Shown: piece by piece, positions 17,325-26,001 of the stretch | Position numbering within the stretch: position 1 is the stretch's first letter | How the letters are laid out: every line of letters begins with the position of its first letter | Assembly (NCBI GenBank): GCA_016713535.1 | Contig: JADJOY010000003.1 | Coordinates: 62,001 to 126,000, forward strand | Length of the DNA stretch: 64,000 nt | DNA from: JADJOY01 sp016713535 [NCBI: Deltaproteobacteria bacterium] | GTDB taxonomy: Bacteria; JADJOY01 | Reading direction: 5' to 3' | Position numbers and translations under genes: made by a program | Notes under the pieces: generated by a model | What the model was told of the DNA's origin: nothing | What the model saw: only the letters and a program-made list of their open reading frames with translations | Databases searched by the model: none

Positions 17325-17384
17325 GTCACGTCTCCGTTCGCCAGCTACACTGCGCGCGCTGGTCCTCGCGACGAGCGCGCGTAC

Positions 17385-18236
17385 ATGACTCGATCCTTCC
17401 GCTCCGCCGTGCTCGCGCCGCTCTCGCTCGCGGTTCTCGTGGGCGCGGGCGCGTCGTCCGCGAGCGCCGGCTGGGAGCACCACCGGCCGTACCAGGGTGA
17501 ATGGGCGGGGAGCGAGGCGTTTCGCGAGATCCGCGCCACGGTCGAGCGCGAGCGCACCGCAGCGCTCGGCACGATCTCGCGCAGCCTCGGGCTCGAGCTG
17601 CGCGGTGACCCGCGCCTCGACGGGATCGTCTTCGAGTACCTCGACGAGGGCACCGCGGGTCCGCTCGGATTCCCCGCGGCCAGCCGCGGCGGCTTTCGTC
17701 CACCGGCCGACGCCGCGCAGCCGGAACGCGTCATCACCGTCATCGTCGAGCGCTTCCTGAAGAGCCGCGACGAGCTGCCGGGATTCGTCTGTCACGAGAT
17801 GATCCACGCGGTGATGAGCCTCGAGATGGGCGAGAGGTTCGTGACCCTCGAGCCGTGGGTGCAGGAGGGGCTCGCCGTCTACGGAGCCGGGCAGGGCCCC
17901 GACAAGCTCGCGCGACTGGTCGCCACGGAGGGCGCCGCGCCGAAGGGCTTCCCGGACGGTCTCGACAAGCAGGAGGACCGCCTCGCCGACTACGTCGAGG
18001 CGTACCTCGGCATCGCCTACCTGGCCCAGGCGCGTGGCCCGCAGAGCGTGCGCGCCTTCACGGCCGACGTGATCCGCGGCGTGCCGGTCGAGAAGGCCAT
18101 CGCGTCCGCCGCCCAGGCGACCTGGCCGCAGTTCGCCAAGGCCGCGGGCCACTACGCCTCCGAGCGGCTGCTGGCGATCGCGCCGCGCAGGCCGAGCGAC
18201 CGCCTGGTCGTGCCCGACGCCGAGCCCCTCGAGTGA
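17385..18236 (+). CDS. secreted zinc metalloprotease, peptidase MA-like
   Basis: A 283-residue protein with a signal peptide (LAPLSLAVLVGAGASSASA) and a gluzincin active site: HEMIH (His137, Glu138, His141) followed 20 residues later by Glu161 in VQEGLAVYG, which fits a third zinc ligand. The spacing and the WVQEGLA context are those of peptidase-MA/DUF1570-like enzymes. It should act in the periplasm or outside the cell. The start ATG is the first in the frame and gives the signal peptide. The last codons overlap the next gene (methyltransferase) as GTGA. Confidence 0.75.
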   Translation: MTRSFRSAVLAPLSLAVLVGAGASSASAGWEHHRPYQGEWAGSEAFREIRATVERERTAALGTISRSLGLELRGDPRLDGIVFEYLDEGTAGPLGFPAASRGGFRPPADAAQPERVITVIVERFLKSRDELPGFVCHEMIHAVMSLEMGERFVTLEPWVQEGLAVYGAGQGPDKLARLVATEGAAPKGFPDGLDKQEDRLADYVEAYLGIAYLAQARGPQSVRAFTADVIRGVPVEKAIASAAQATWPQFAKAAGHYASERLLAIAPRRPSDRLVVPDAEPLE

Positions 18237-19027
18237 GCGCGGCGGTCGGGGCCGGCGGCACGGCGCTCGCCGCCGCGTCGCAGGTCTGGTGCGCCGAGCG
18301 CTACTCCGCCGACTGCGGCTTCGTGGCCGAGCTCGGCGAGGTCATCCTCGCGTGGCTCGCGCCACGCCCCGGCGAGCGCATCCTCGACCTCGGCTGTGGC
18401 GACGGCGTGTTCACCGCGAAGCTGGTCCCGAGCGGCGCGGTGGTGGTCGGTGTGGACGCGGCGCCCGACATGGTCGAGGCCGCGCGGCGGCGCGGCTTGG
18501 ACGCGCGGGTGGCCGATGCCCACGCCCTCGACCTGGGAGAGACGTTCGACGCGGTGATTTCCAACGCCGCGCTTCACTGGATGAAGGAGCCCGACAGGGT
18601 CCTCGCCGCGATCGCGAGGGTACTGCGTCCCGGCGGCCGGTTCGTCGCCGAGATGGGTGGGTTCGGCAACGTCGCGACGATCCGTGTCGCCATCCACGCC
18701 GCGCTCGCACGCCGTGGGCTCGACGGCGCGGCGCTCTGCCCGTGGTACTTCCCGACTCCCGAGGAGCACGCGCAGCGTCTCGTACGCGCCGGGTTCCGGG
18801 TCGAACGGCTGGAGCTGGTGCCGCGCCCGGTGAGCGTCGCGAGCGGCATGCACGCGTGGTGCGCCAACTTCACCGACAGCTACCAGTGGGCGCTGCCCGA
18901 GGGCGATCGGGCCGCGTTCGTCGACGACGTCGTGGCGCTCCTCGAGCCCGTGCTGCGCCGACCCGACACCACCTGGTCGGCGGACTACGTGCGCCTCCGT
19001 TTCCTCGCCACGCGCTCTCCCGAATAG
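18233..19027 (+). CDS. class I SAM-dependent methyltransferase (trans-aconitate-methyltransferase-like)
   Basis: A 264-residue Rossmann methyltransferase. SAM-binding motif I is ILDLGCGDGVFTAKL, motif II VVVGVDAAPDMVEAARR, then DARVADAHALDL, motif IV FDAVISNAALHWMKEPDRVL and motif VI VLRPGGRFVAEMGGFGN. The HWM-PD pattern is typical of trans-aconitate methyltransferase and related small-molecule enzymes. The start is GTG 18233, overlapping the protease stop as GTGA. Substrate unknown. The pairing with a secreted protease is probably only transcriptional. Confidence 0.82.
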   Translation: MSAAVGAGGTALAAASQVWCAERYSADCGFVAELGEVILAWLAPRPGERILDLGCGDGVFTAKLVPSGAVVVGVDAAPDMVEAARRRGLDARVADAHALDLGETFDAVISNAALHWMKEPDRVLAAIARVLRPGGRFVAEMGGFGNVATIRVAIHAALARRGLDGAALCPWYFPTPEEHAQRLVRAGFRVERLELVPRPVSVASGMHAWCANFTDSYQWALPEGDRAAFVDDVVALLEPVLRRPDTTWSADYVRLRFLATRSPE

Positions 19028-19163
19028 CCCCGGGAGGGGTTCCGGGGAGCCAAAAAAAAACGGCAATTTCCCCGGCGAATCGACGAAAACGGCGTGTAAA
19101 GCTTAAGCCGTACAAAATCTGTAAAGCAGTTGCCGGACGATTTTGTAAAGCAAGTGCTTTACA
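19028..19163. repeat. AT-rich convergent intergenic region with TGTAAAGC repeats
   Basis: Between two convergent methyltransferase genes lies CCCCGG-N8-CCGGGG followed by nine A residues. Three direct TGTAAAGC copies follow (19095, 19120, 19144; spacing 25 and 24) with GCCG and AC shared between units, and an inverted GCTTTACA at 19156. The last two form a perfect 20-base palindrome, TGTAAAGCA-AG-TGCTTTACA, that overlaps the stop codon of the minus-strand gene. It may be a bidirectional terminator or a protein-binding array. It is far more AT-rich than its surroundings. Confidence 0.5.
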
Positions 19164-20211
19164 GCCGGCGCAGCAACAGGACCCGGAAGAGTCCCCGGAA
19201 GCCGCCGTGGGCGCGCCCGCCGGCGTCGTCCGGGAAGCCCGGGTCGCCCGGGGCGCGGAAGCGCAACTGGTAGCGCGCGGCGATGGCGGGGTGGGCGGAC
19301 GCGAGCTCGTCTTGCGTCCAGGCGCGGATCTCGAGCTCGCGGTGCACGGTCTTGAGGCGCCGCACCTCGGTGTAGTTGAGGACGGGGACGTCGGCGCGGA
19401 ACCCCAGGAAGTCGTGGAGGTTGCGCTCCTCGATGGTGAGCCCGAGCGCCGCGGCGACGCGCTTGAGGTGGCGGAAGTCGATCGCGTATTCGGTGTGGCG
19501 CGTGAACCAGCCGTCGTAGAGGACCGCTTCCCGCGATGGCCCGTCCTGACCGTATTCGGTGATGGCCGCGCGCGCGCCGGGAGCCAGCACCCGCGCGAGC
19601 TCCTCGAGCAGCTCGATCGCGCCCAGGTTGATGAACTGCCGAGCGTCGTCGAGCTCGAGCCCGTAGCGGGCGATGCGCTCGTGCGCGGCGGCCACGCGCG
19701 GGTCCCGGGCGGCGCCGCGGGCGAGGCGGCGCGGGTCGGCGCGCACCGCGTCGAAGTCGGCGATCACCTCGTTCGAGAGCGCCAACCCATGGAAGGCGCC
19801 GGTCGCGAGCGGCATGCGCTGGGCGTCGCAGCGCACCCAGTGGAGCGCCGTCCACGGATCGGCGCGGTGCTCGGCGAGCGTTTGCCGCTGGCCGGCGATG
19901 AGCGACGGTGTCAGGTCGGCGATCGCGTAGTCGAGCGGCGCCGAAGCGCCGCGCCTGGCGCGCGCCTCGGCGAGGAACCCACGCGCGAAGCCGCCGGTGC
20001 CGGCGCCGATCTCGAGGAATCGATCGCCGTCCTGGAGCCAGCCCTCGCGCGCCAGCGCCGCGTGGAACGCGCCGCCGTAGCTCCGTCCGTCGAGGGCGGG
20101 GTGCCGGTGGCGGAAGAGGTGCGAGACCGTCGTCTCGACCCAGTCGAAGTGCCGGCCCGCCTCGCCGACCCGCGTCTTGTAGTAGCCGGTGAGAGTCCGG
20201 AAGAGGCTCAT
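19159..20211 (-). CDS. class I SAM-dependent methyltransferase
   Basis: A 350-residue methyltransferase. The N-terminal 60 residues are helical (MSLFRTLTGYYKTRVGEAGR), then motif I FLEIGAGTGGFARGFL, YAIADLTPSLIAGQRQTL, an acidic region RCDAQRMPLATGAFHGLALS, and a long insert before EYGQDGPSREAVLYDGWFTR and FLGFRADVPVLNYTEVRRLK. The core resembles SAM enzymes acting on large substrates (COG1565-like), but the call is only to the superfamily. GTG 20238 is an alternative start. Its 3' end overlaps the TGTAAAGC palindrome. It lies downstream of the radical SAM gene on the same strand with 79 bases between, so the two may share a pathway. Confidence 0.75.
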   Translation of the reverse strand: MSLFRTLTGYYKTRVGEAGRHFDWVETTVSHLFRHRHPALDGRSYGGAFHAALAREGWLQDGDRFLEIGAGTGGFARGFLAEARARRGASAPLDYAIADLTPSLIAGQRQTLAEHRADPWTALHWVRCDAQRMPLATGAFHGLALSNEVIADFDAVRADPRRLARGAARDPRVAAAHERIARYGLELDDARQFINLGAIELLEELARVLAPGARAAITEYGQDGPSREAVLYDGWFTRHTEYAIDFRHLKRVAAALGLTIEERNLHDFLGFRADVPVLNYTEVRRLKTVHRELEIRAWTQDELASAHPAIAARYQLRFRAPGDPGFPDDAGGRAHGGFRGLFRVLLLRRL

Positions 20212-20290
20212 CGGAGCGTCCGTGTTCTGGAGGGCCACGGTCCCTCGCGGCCGCCGTGTCCGAGCGCGCCTCTTGACGGCAGCCGGACTG

Positions 20291-21784
20291 TCAGGTCGCG
20301 GGAGCGTAGCTCGCGGGCACCGGTTCGACGCGCGAGCGGCGCGCGCCGAACGCCGACTTCACGAGGTCCGACATCATCACGTAGAAGCCCTCGCCGAGCA
20401 CGTCGAGCGACACCAACCCGCTGGTCAGGTAGCGCCACACGACCGTCGGGCGTGCGTAGAACTCGAACATCGCGCGGCGCTGCAGGAACATCAGCTCGCG
20501 CGTCGGCAGGGTGTCGCCGGCCAGGATGTTCTCCGAGTCGTTGAGGTTGGCGTCGTACCAGCCGCTGTACTTCCACGACGGCTGGTCGCCGATCTTGTGC
20601 TTGTACTGCTCCCACATGGCGCTGCCCGGGAACGGCACGGCGACGTTGAACTTCACGATGTCGGGGTCGAGCTCCTTGGCGAGGCGGATGGTGCGCAGGA
20701 TCTGGTCGCGGGTCTCGAACGGCATGCCGACCACGAACAGCCCGAACGTCAGGATGCCGAGCTCGCGGGTCCAGCGCAGCGCGCGGCGCGCCTCCTCCAC
20801 GGTGGCGCGCTTGTTCATGTGCTCGGCGAGCACGTCGTCGTCGCCGCTCTCGATGCCGAACTGGATGAAGGTGAGGCCGGCCTCCTTGAGGTGAGCCAGC
20901 AGGTCGCGATCGACCAGGTCCACGCGCGTCTCGGTGAACCAGCGCAGCTTCCTGTGGAGCCCGCGGCGGACGAGGTCGTCGGCGAACGCGTGGCCGTTCT
21001 TGAGCGAGAGCGGGAAGATCGCGTCGATGAAGCCGAACACCTCGGTCCCGTAGGTCCGGTGGACCCACTCCATCTCGTCGACGATCGACTCGGTCGGGCG
21101 CACCCGCACCTTGCGGTAGACGGTCTCCTGGCTGCAGAACGTGCACGCGAACGGACAGCCGCGCGAGCCCTGGATGGGCAGCGGCTGGGTCGCCGAGCGC
21201 AGCGGCTTGAGACCCATCGGCTCGGGGTCGTAGCTGTAGCCGGCGAGCAGGTCCCAGGCCGGGTAAGGCAGCGTGTCGAGGTCGACGAGCGGCGGCGCCG
21301 GGTGATCCACGATCTTGCCGTCCTCGCGAAGGCTGAGCCCGGCGATTCCGCGCGGCTCGCGCTCGTCGCGCAGGCTCCTGCAGAGCTCGAGGAACGAGAC
21401 CTCGCCCTCCTCGCGCACCACGTAGTCGGCGATGCCGTGCTGCAGCAGCTCGTGCGGGAAGTACGTGGCGTGGATGTTGCCGACCACCACCCGCGTCCCG
21501 GGGAAGCGCGCGTGGATCCGCTTCGCCGCGTCCTCGACGGTCTCGAGAACGAAGGTGAGAGTCGAGAAGCCCACCACACCGGGGCGCCACGACTCGACGA
21601 GCTCGATCAGCGGGTCGTTCGACGCGTGCGCGGCATGCTGGTCGTACACCCGCACGTCGAAGCCGTCGCGACGCAGCACCGACGCCAGGTAGCAGAGCCC
21701 CGTCGGCGGGACCGAGGTGGCGAAGCGGCCGTACGAGCCGAGCCGCTTGGGTACCAGCGCCGGATTGACGAGCAGCACTCGCAT
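20291..21784 (-). CDS. B12-binding radical SAM protein
   Basis: A 497-residue enzyme with an N-terminal cobalamin-binding domain (MRVLLVNPALVPKRL, VPPTGLCYLASVLRRDGFDV, VVVGNIHATYFPHELLQHGI) and a radical SAM barrel whose cluster motif is SRGCPFACTFCSQ (Cys triad CxxxCxxC). Later family motifs are FIDAIFPLSLKNGHAFADDL, FIQFGIESGDDDVL and GLFVVGMPFETRDQIL. Such class B enzymes transfer methyl groups or rearrange unactivated carbons in natural products and lipids. ATG 21784 has GAGAGA upstream; the frame stays open further upstream without domain similarity. The methyltransferase gene downstream supports a modification pathway; the substrate is unknown. Confidence 0.85.
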   Translation of the reverse strand: MRVLLVNPALVPKRLGSYGRFATSVPPTGLCYLASVLRRDGFDVRVYDQHAAHASNDPLIELVESWRPGVVGFSTLTFVLETVEDAAKRIHARFPGTRVVVGNIHATYFPHELLQHGIADYVVREEGEVSFLELCRSLRDEREPRGIAGLSLREDGKIVDHPAPPLVDLDTLPYPAWDLLAGYSYDPEPMGLKPLRSATQPLPIQGSRGCPFACTFCSQETVYRKVRVRPTESIVDEMEWVHRTYGTEVFGFIDAIFPLSLKNGHAFADDLVRRGLHRKLRWFTETRVDLVDRDLLAHLKEAGLTFIQFGIESGDDDVLAEHMNKRATVEEARRALRWTRELGILTFGLFVVGMPFETRDQILRTIRLAKELDPDIVKFNVAVPFPGSAMWEQYKHKIGDQPSWKYSGWYDANLNDSENILAGDTLPTRELMFLQRRAMFEFYARPTVVWRYLTSGLVSLDVLGEGFYVMMSDLVKSAFGARRSRVEPVPASYAPAT

Positions 21785-22176
21785 GGCGTCTCTCTCGCTC
21801 ACGCTCGCCAGCCGGTCGCGAGGCTCGAGCACGGGCCAGGGAGGCGGGTGCTCGACTGCATCTCGGTCGCGGCGACGAGGATCACGGACGCTCGGGGGGA
21901 GTCCGGCGGACCCGCGCGCCATCGTACGGCCGCGTCCGCGGGCGCGGCAACCGCGTGGCCCGCACCGGTCGGCGCGCTCGCGCGCGCCGCGAGCGGGCTG
22001 CGAACGGCGGTCGCGCGGTTTCTACAAAAGCGTGAGCGGGCCTCGCCTCGGAGACGGCCGAGGCCGACCCGCGACGGGAGATCTCCGCGCTTTCGCCGGA
22101 CATCGTCGACCGGCACGTGGCTTGCGGGCTGAGGGGCGCGTCGAAAGCCATCGACCTCCTCGAAATCCGCCACGCT

Positions 22177-22215
22177 GCACCGGGCATCCGAGGTTCGAGC
22201 CTCGGTGCCCGGTGC
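22177..22215. other. long hairpin in the gap 21785-22292
   Basis: This 508-base gap between divergent radical SAM and superoxide dismutase genes has no convincing gene. Its main feature is a hairpin with a 16-bp stem, one bulged T and a TTCGAG loop: GCACCGGGCA then CCGAGG, matched by CCTCGG then TGCCCGGTGC. It lies 78 bases before the dismutase start. It could be a protein site, an RNA element in the leader or a terminator of an unseen upstream transcript. Confidence 0.45.
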
Positions 22216-22292
22216 CACCCGAGGTGAGCCGGGCGCAGCCGGTCGGGCGGGTCGAGAGGAGCATTCGCTCACGAACCGGGCCGGAGGGAGTC

Positions 22293-22991
22293 GTGGAAGA
22301 GATTCATGGGGAGGAGGTCGAGCGACGCGGCGCCGACATCGACGCCGTTGACGCCGCCCTCGGCGAGCCACGCGTGAGCCTGCACGTGGCCGCGTTGCCG
22401 TACCCGGCGAACGCGCTCGAGCCGCACCTGAGCGCCGAGACCGTGGTCACGCACTTCGAGGGGCACCACTGCTCGAACCTGCTCCGCCTCAAGGCGGCGC
22501 TACAGGCCGAGGGCCGCACCCCCGAGAGCCTCGAAGACCTGGTGCGCTCGGCAACGGGCAGCCTCTTCCGGTGCGCGGCGCAGGTGTGGAATCACGCGAT
22601 GTGCTGGAGCTCGATGACGCCGACCGGGGGCGGGGCACCTCGCAGCCTCCCCATACGGCGGCTGGTCGATGACTCGTTCGGCTCTTACGCGGGGTTTCGC
22701 GACCGCTTCCAGGACCTCGCGGCGGCGAGGGTCGGGTCTGGCTACCTGTGGCTGCACCGGTTGCCGGGGGAGAACCGGATCACGCTCACAGCGGCGCCCA
22801 ACGTGGCGAACCCGCTCTCCCAGGGTGGGATCCCGCTGCTGGGGTTCGACCTCTGGGAGCACGCCTACTACCTCGACTACCGCAACGACGTGGATCAGTA
22901 CGTCGAGGTGTTCCTCGACGAGCTGCTCGACTGGAGCTTCGCCGAGCGGCGGCTTTCCGGGGGGCTGTCCCAGCCCCCTGCCGGCCCGTGA
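22293..22991 (+). CDS. sod: Fe/Mn superoxide dismutase
   Basis: A 232-residue superoxide dismutase (converts superoxide to oxygen and hydrogen peroxide). All four metal ligands are visible: His in LEPHLSAET, His in QVWNHAMCW, and Asp and His in GFDLWEHAYYLDYRND. The usual HYGKHH is HFEGHH. An extra N-terminal 25 residues precede LHVAALPYPANALEPH. GTG 22293 has GGAGGGAG at ideal spacing. The natural end should be near DWSFAERRL; the last dozen residues (SGGLSQPPAGP) are encoded by the start of repeat copy 3, so the repeat has supplied the stop codon. No signal peptide, so cytoplasmic. Confidence 0.88.
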   Translation: MEEIHGEEVERRGADIDAVDAALGEPRVSLHVAALPYPANALEPHLSAETVVTHFEGHHCSNLLRLKAALQAEGRTPESLEDLVRSATGSLFRCAAQVWNHAMCWSSMTPTGGGAPRSLPIRRLVDDSFGSYAGFRDRFQDLAAARVGSGYLWLHRLPGENRITLTAAPNVANPLSQGGIPLLGFDLWEHAYYLDYRNDVDQYVEVFLDELLDWSFAERRLSGGLSQPPAGP

Positions 22992-23275
22992 GGGCGCCCG
23001 CCTCGTAAGCGCGAGTGATCGAGAGGCTTCCCGCCGACGAAGCGGCGGGCCCCGAGGCACGCGCTTCGCTCGTGGCGGCGGCTGAGGCCGGGAACCGTTC
23101 CCTCTGGGTCGCTCACGCTAGCCGCGTAGGCCCGGCGACGGGGGATGGAACCCCCGTCGCTACGATCGTTTTCCCAGCGCGGGGGGCTCCGTCCCCCCGC
23201 GCCGCTTCGCTCTCGCTCGGTTCCTTCACGGCCTCGCTGCGACGCGGCGGTTGGCGAGTCCCGTGGTGGCGCGAA
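22955..23275. repeat. composite GC-hairpin repeat, copy 3
   Basis: It begins inside the last codons of the dismutase gene with GGGGGGCTGTCCCAGCCCCC, then the block GAGGCACGCGCTTCGCTCGTG. Next comes GGCCCGGCGACGGGGGATGG with AACCCCCGTCGCT, then GGGGGGCTCCGTCCCCCCGC and a closing CTGCGACGCGG. Copies 4 and 6 show the same blocks in the same order. The gap to 23307 holds no gene. Confidence 0.75.
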
Positions 23276-23306
23276 CCGGGAGCGAGCCTGCGGCCGTGGC
23301 GTGCCG

Positions 23307-24485
23307 TCAGTCGCCGCGATCGGGGAGCTTCTTGCCCCAGTCGGTGTCGATCGCGAACTGGAAGATCTGCGCGAAGTAGTCCTCGGCCTTGGGGGCCTGG
23401 ATCCCCACCGCCCCGAGGATCGAGCGCGCCTCGCGGTCGTCGAAGTGGAAGTCCATGAGAAAGTAGGGCAGGTAGAGCGAGCCCTTGTTGATGAGCGTGT
23501 CGTGAAGGCGTGGGAACGGTACGGTGCCGACCACCACGCTGCGGTGGATCACGTTCATGTAGAAGGCCGGCGGGAAGAAGCGCACCGGCTTCTGCGCGAA
23601 GTAGTGGCTCGCCATCTCCGCGGCGCGGCCGATCGTCGTGGAGTGATCGCTGGCGGTGACGTGGAAGCAGCGCCCGAGGCTCTTGGGGTTGCTCGCGAGG
23701 CCGAGGATCGCGTCGCACACGTAGTCGATCGGCACGATGTCGACCTCGGTGGAGGGCTTGCCCGGGATCCAGCGCCACAGCCCGCGCGCGTAGATCTTGA
23801 GCGGGAAGTAGAGGACGTTGAAGCTCGAGGTCTTCCCGGTCTTCGACTCACCCACCACGATGCTCGGGCGGTGGATCGTGATGGGCAGGTCCTTCCAGTG
23901 CTCACGGACCAGCTTCTCCGCCTCGTACTTGGTCTGCTCGTAGGTGTTGTGGAACGTCTGCCCGCACTCGAGCTCGGTCTCGAGGATCGTGCCCTTGCGG
24001 TCACCGGCGACGAACGCGGTGCCGATGTAGTCGAGGCGCTCGAAGTCGCCGTGCTTCTGACACGCCGCCGCGAAGTCGAGGATGTGCTTGGTGCCGCCCA
24101 CGTTGATGGTGCGCGCCTGTTCGAGCGGCAGCGCGAAGGCCACCGACGCGGCGGCGTGGATGACGCGATAGGTGTCGGCGGCGAGCGCCTCGTAGGAGCG
24201 GTCGTCGAGCCCGAAGTGCTCCCAGCTCACGTCGCCCATGACGAGGTCGACCCGCTTCGAGAGCTCGGCCGCGCGCTCGTCGCCGTAGCGCCCCGCGAGG
24301 AGCCGTTGCAGGCGCTTGCGCGGGCTCGACCGGTCGGAGCCCCGCACCAGGAGCGCGTAGCGGCTCGATTCGTCGGCGTCGAGCAGCCGGTAGAGGAGGT
24401 TCCGACCCAGGAAGCCGGTGGCGCCGGTGATGAGCGTGACGGGCGCGTGCTCGGTGGCGGCACGCTTGCGGGGGGTGCGAGGCAT
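23307..24485 (-). CDS. NAD(P)-dependent thioester/fatty acyl reductase-like SDR (NAD_binding_4)
   Basis: A 392-residue extended SDR. The cofactor loop is VTLITGATGFLGRNLLYRLL and the active-site Tyr-Lys lies in TYEQTKYEAEKLV. IHRPSIVVGESKTGKTSSFN and VDIVPIDYVCDAI follow the male-sterility/thioester-reductase (NAD_binding_4) pattern seen in fatty acyl-CoA reductases. Expected reaction: NAD(P)H-dependent reduction of an acyl thioester or a related sugar/steroid substrate. A C-terminal 100-residue region has no strong motif. It is divergent from gcvPA across a 190-base gap; no riboswitch-like structure was recognised there. Confidence 0.75.
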   Translation of the reverse strand: MPRTPRKRAATEHAPVTLITGATGFLGRNLLYRLLDADESSRYALLVRGSDRSSPRKRLQRLLAGRYGDERAAELSKRVDLVMGDVSWEHFGLDDRSYEALAADTYRVIHAAASVAFALPLEQARTINVGGTKHILDFAAACQKHGDFERLDYIGTAFVAGDRKGTILETELECGQTFHNTYEQTKYEAEKLVREHWKDLPITIHRPSIVVGESKTGKTSSFNVLYFPLKIYARGLWRWIPGKPSTEVDIVPIDYVCDAILGLASNPKSLGRCFHVTASDHSTTIGRAAEMASHYFAQKPVRFFPPAFYMNVIHRSVVVGTVPFPRLHDTLINKGSLYLPYFLMDFHFDDREARSILGAVGIQAPKAEDYFAQIFQFAIDTDWGKKLPDRGD

Positions 24486-24675
24486 CGGATCTCCGGGAAT
24501 TCGGGGGCGCGCGAAGGTACCACAGGTCGCCGACGAGGGAGCTGCCGCGGCGCCGGGCGCGACGGGAGCCGCGACGTCGTCGCGGGCTGGAAAAGGGTGT
24601 CCGCTTCGGTCACACTAGCGCGCTTTCCGCGCCGGCCGCGGAAGCATTCGCCCCACAATCGGAGGTCGTCCACGG

Positions 24676-26001
24676 ATGCGGTACAGCGGTCTCACTCCCG
24701 CGACGCGTGAGCAGATGCTACGCGCGATCGGGGCCAACGACATCGAGGCGCTCTTCGCGTCGATCCCCGCGGGCGATCGGATGCAGCGCCCGCTCGACAT
24801 CGCGGGGCCGGTCCCCGAGGCGCAGCTCTGGCGCGACATCGACGCCATGAACGTGCGCCGCCCGCGCGTGGCGCTGGTGGGCGGCGGGCTCTACCAGCAC
24901 TTCATCCCCGCCGCGCTCGAGCGGCTGGTGTCGCGCAGCGAGTGGCTCACCAGCTACACGCCGTACCAGCCCGAGATCGCCCAGGGCTCGTGCGTCATGT
25001 ACTACGAGTTCCAGAGCTACGCGGCGATGCTCACCGGGCAGGAGATCGCCAACGGCGGCATGTACGATGGCAGCACGGCACTCGCCGAGGCGGTGCTGAT
25101 GGCGAAGCGGCTGCGTCCCAAGGCGCACCGGCTGTACGTGTCGGGTGCCCTCCACCCCGAGTATCTCGCGGTGCTGCGCACCTACCTCTCGTTCCAGGAC
25201 GGAATCGAGATCGTGGTGCTGCCGGTCGACCCCGCCACCGGGCGCACCCGCGTCGAGGTGTCCGAGGCGGACCAGAGTGCCGCACTCGCGGTGATCGTGC
25301 AGAGCCCGAACTTCTTCGGCGTGATCGAGGACTGCGCCGGGATCGCCGCGGACGCGTTCACGATCTGGTGCGCGACCGAGGCGATGGCGCTCGCGCTGGT
25401 CCCGCCGGTGCCCTGCCAGATCGCGGTCGGCGAGATCCAGAGCTTCGGCATCCCCGTCCAGCTCGGTGGGCCGACCTCGGGGTACTTCGCCACCAAGAAG
25501 GAGCACGTGCGGCAGCTTCCCGGGCGGCTCATCGGCCGCACCGTCGACGCCGACGGGAAGGAGGCCTTCTGCATCACGCTCGCGACCCGCGAGCAGTTCA
25601 TCCGCCGCGACCGTGCCACCTCGAACATCTGCACCGCGTCCGGCCTCATGTGCCTGCGCGCCGTGACCTACCTGAGCCTGATGGGGCGCAGGGGGCTCGA
25701 GGACGTGGCGCGCCAGAACGCCAAGGCGGCGCGCTACGTCGCCAACGGCCTCGCCGAGCTCGGCATCCCGCGGGTGCACTCGGGCTCGTTCTTCAACGAG
25801 TTCGTGATCGATCTCGCGGCGCACCCCAAGCTCCACAAGGCTCTCGCCAAGAAGGACTTCGTCCTCGGTCTGCCGCTCGCGCGGTTCTATCCGAAGGACA
25901 AGGCCATGAAGCACCGCTACCTGGTCAACGTGACCGAGCTCCACTACCCGGACGCGCAGGCCATCGTCGAGGAGGTTCGCCGCCATGCGGTCGGTCGTTG
26001 A
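24676..26001 (+). CDS. gcvPA: glycine dehydrogenase (decarboxylating) subunit 1
   Basis: A 441-residue alpha-type P-protein half: MRYSGLTPATREQMLRAIGA, SRSEWLTSYTPYQPEIAQGS, YEFQSYAAMLTGQEIANGGM, YDGSTALAEAVLMA and the C-terminal HRYLVNVTEL. With gcvPB it forms the PLP-dependent P-protein that decarboxylates glycine and loads aminomethyl on the lipoyl arm of GcvH. Length and motifs are standard for split P-proteins. GGAGG lies 10 bases before the ATG. It overlaps gcvPB by 17 bases. The H and T proteins are encoded on the other strand 5 kb away. Confidence 0.95.
   Translation: MRYSGLTPATREQMLRAIGANDIEALFASIPAGDRMQRPLDIAGPVPEAQLWRDIDAMNVRRPRVALVGGGLYQHFIPAALERLVSRSEWLTSYTPYQPEIAQGSCVMYYEFQSYAAMLTGQEIANGGMYDGSTALAEAVLMAKRLRPKAHRLYVSGALHPEYLAVLRTYLSFQDGIEIVVLPVDPATGRTRVEVSEADQSAALAVIVQSPNFFGVIEDCAGIAADAFTIWCATEAMALALVPPVPCQIAVGEIQSFGIPVQLGGPTSGYFATKKEHVRQLPGRLIGRTVDADGKEAFCITLATREQFIRRDRATSNICTASGLMCLRAVTYLSLMGRRGLEDVARQNAKAARYVANGLAELGIPRVHSGSFFNEFVIDLAAHPKLHKALAKKDFVLGLPLARFYPKDKAMKHRYLVNVTELHYPDAQAIVEEVRRHAVGR

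Noticed and set aside
22177-22215. tRNA gene or tRNA remnant (GGTTCGAG loop, ending GCCA)
   Set aside because: The T-arm does not pair correctly with a 7-base loop and no D-arm or anticodon arm precedes it; it is a simple long hairpin.
24486-24675. glycine riboswitch upstream of gcvPA
   Set aside because: None of the conserved glycine aptamer motifs could be found in the 190-base gap.
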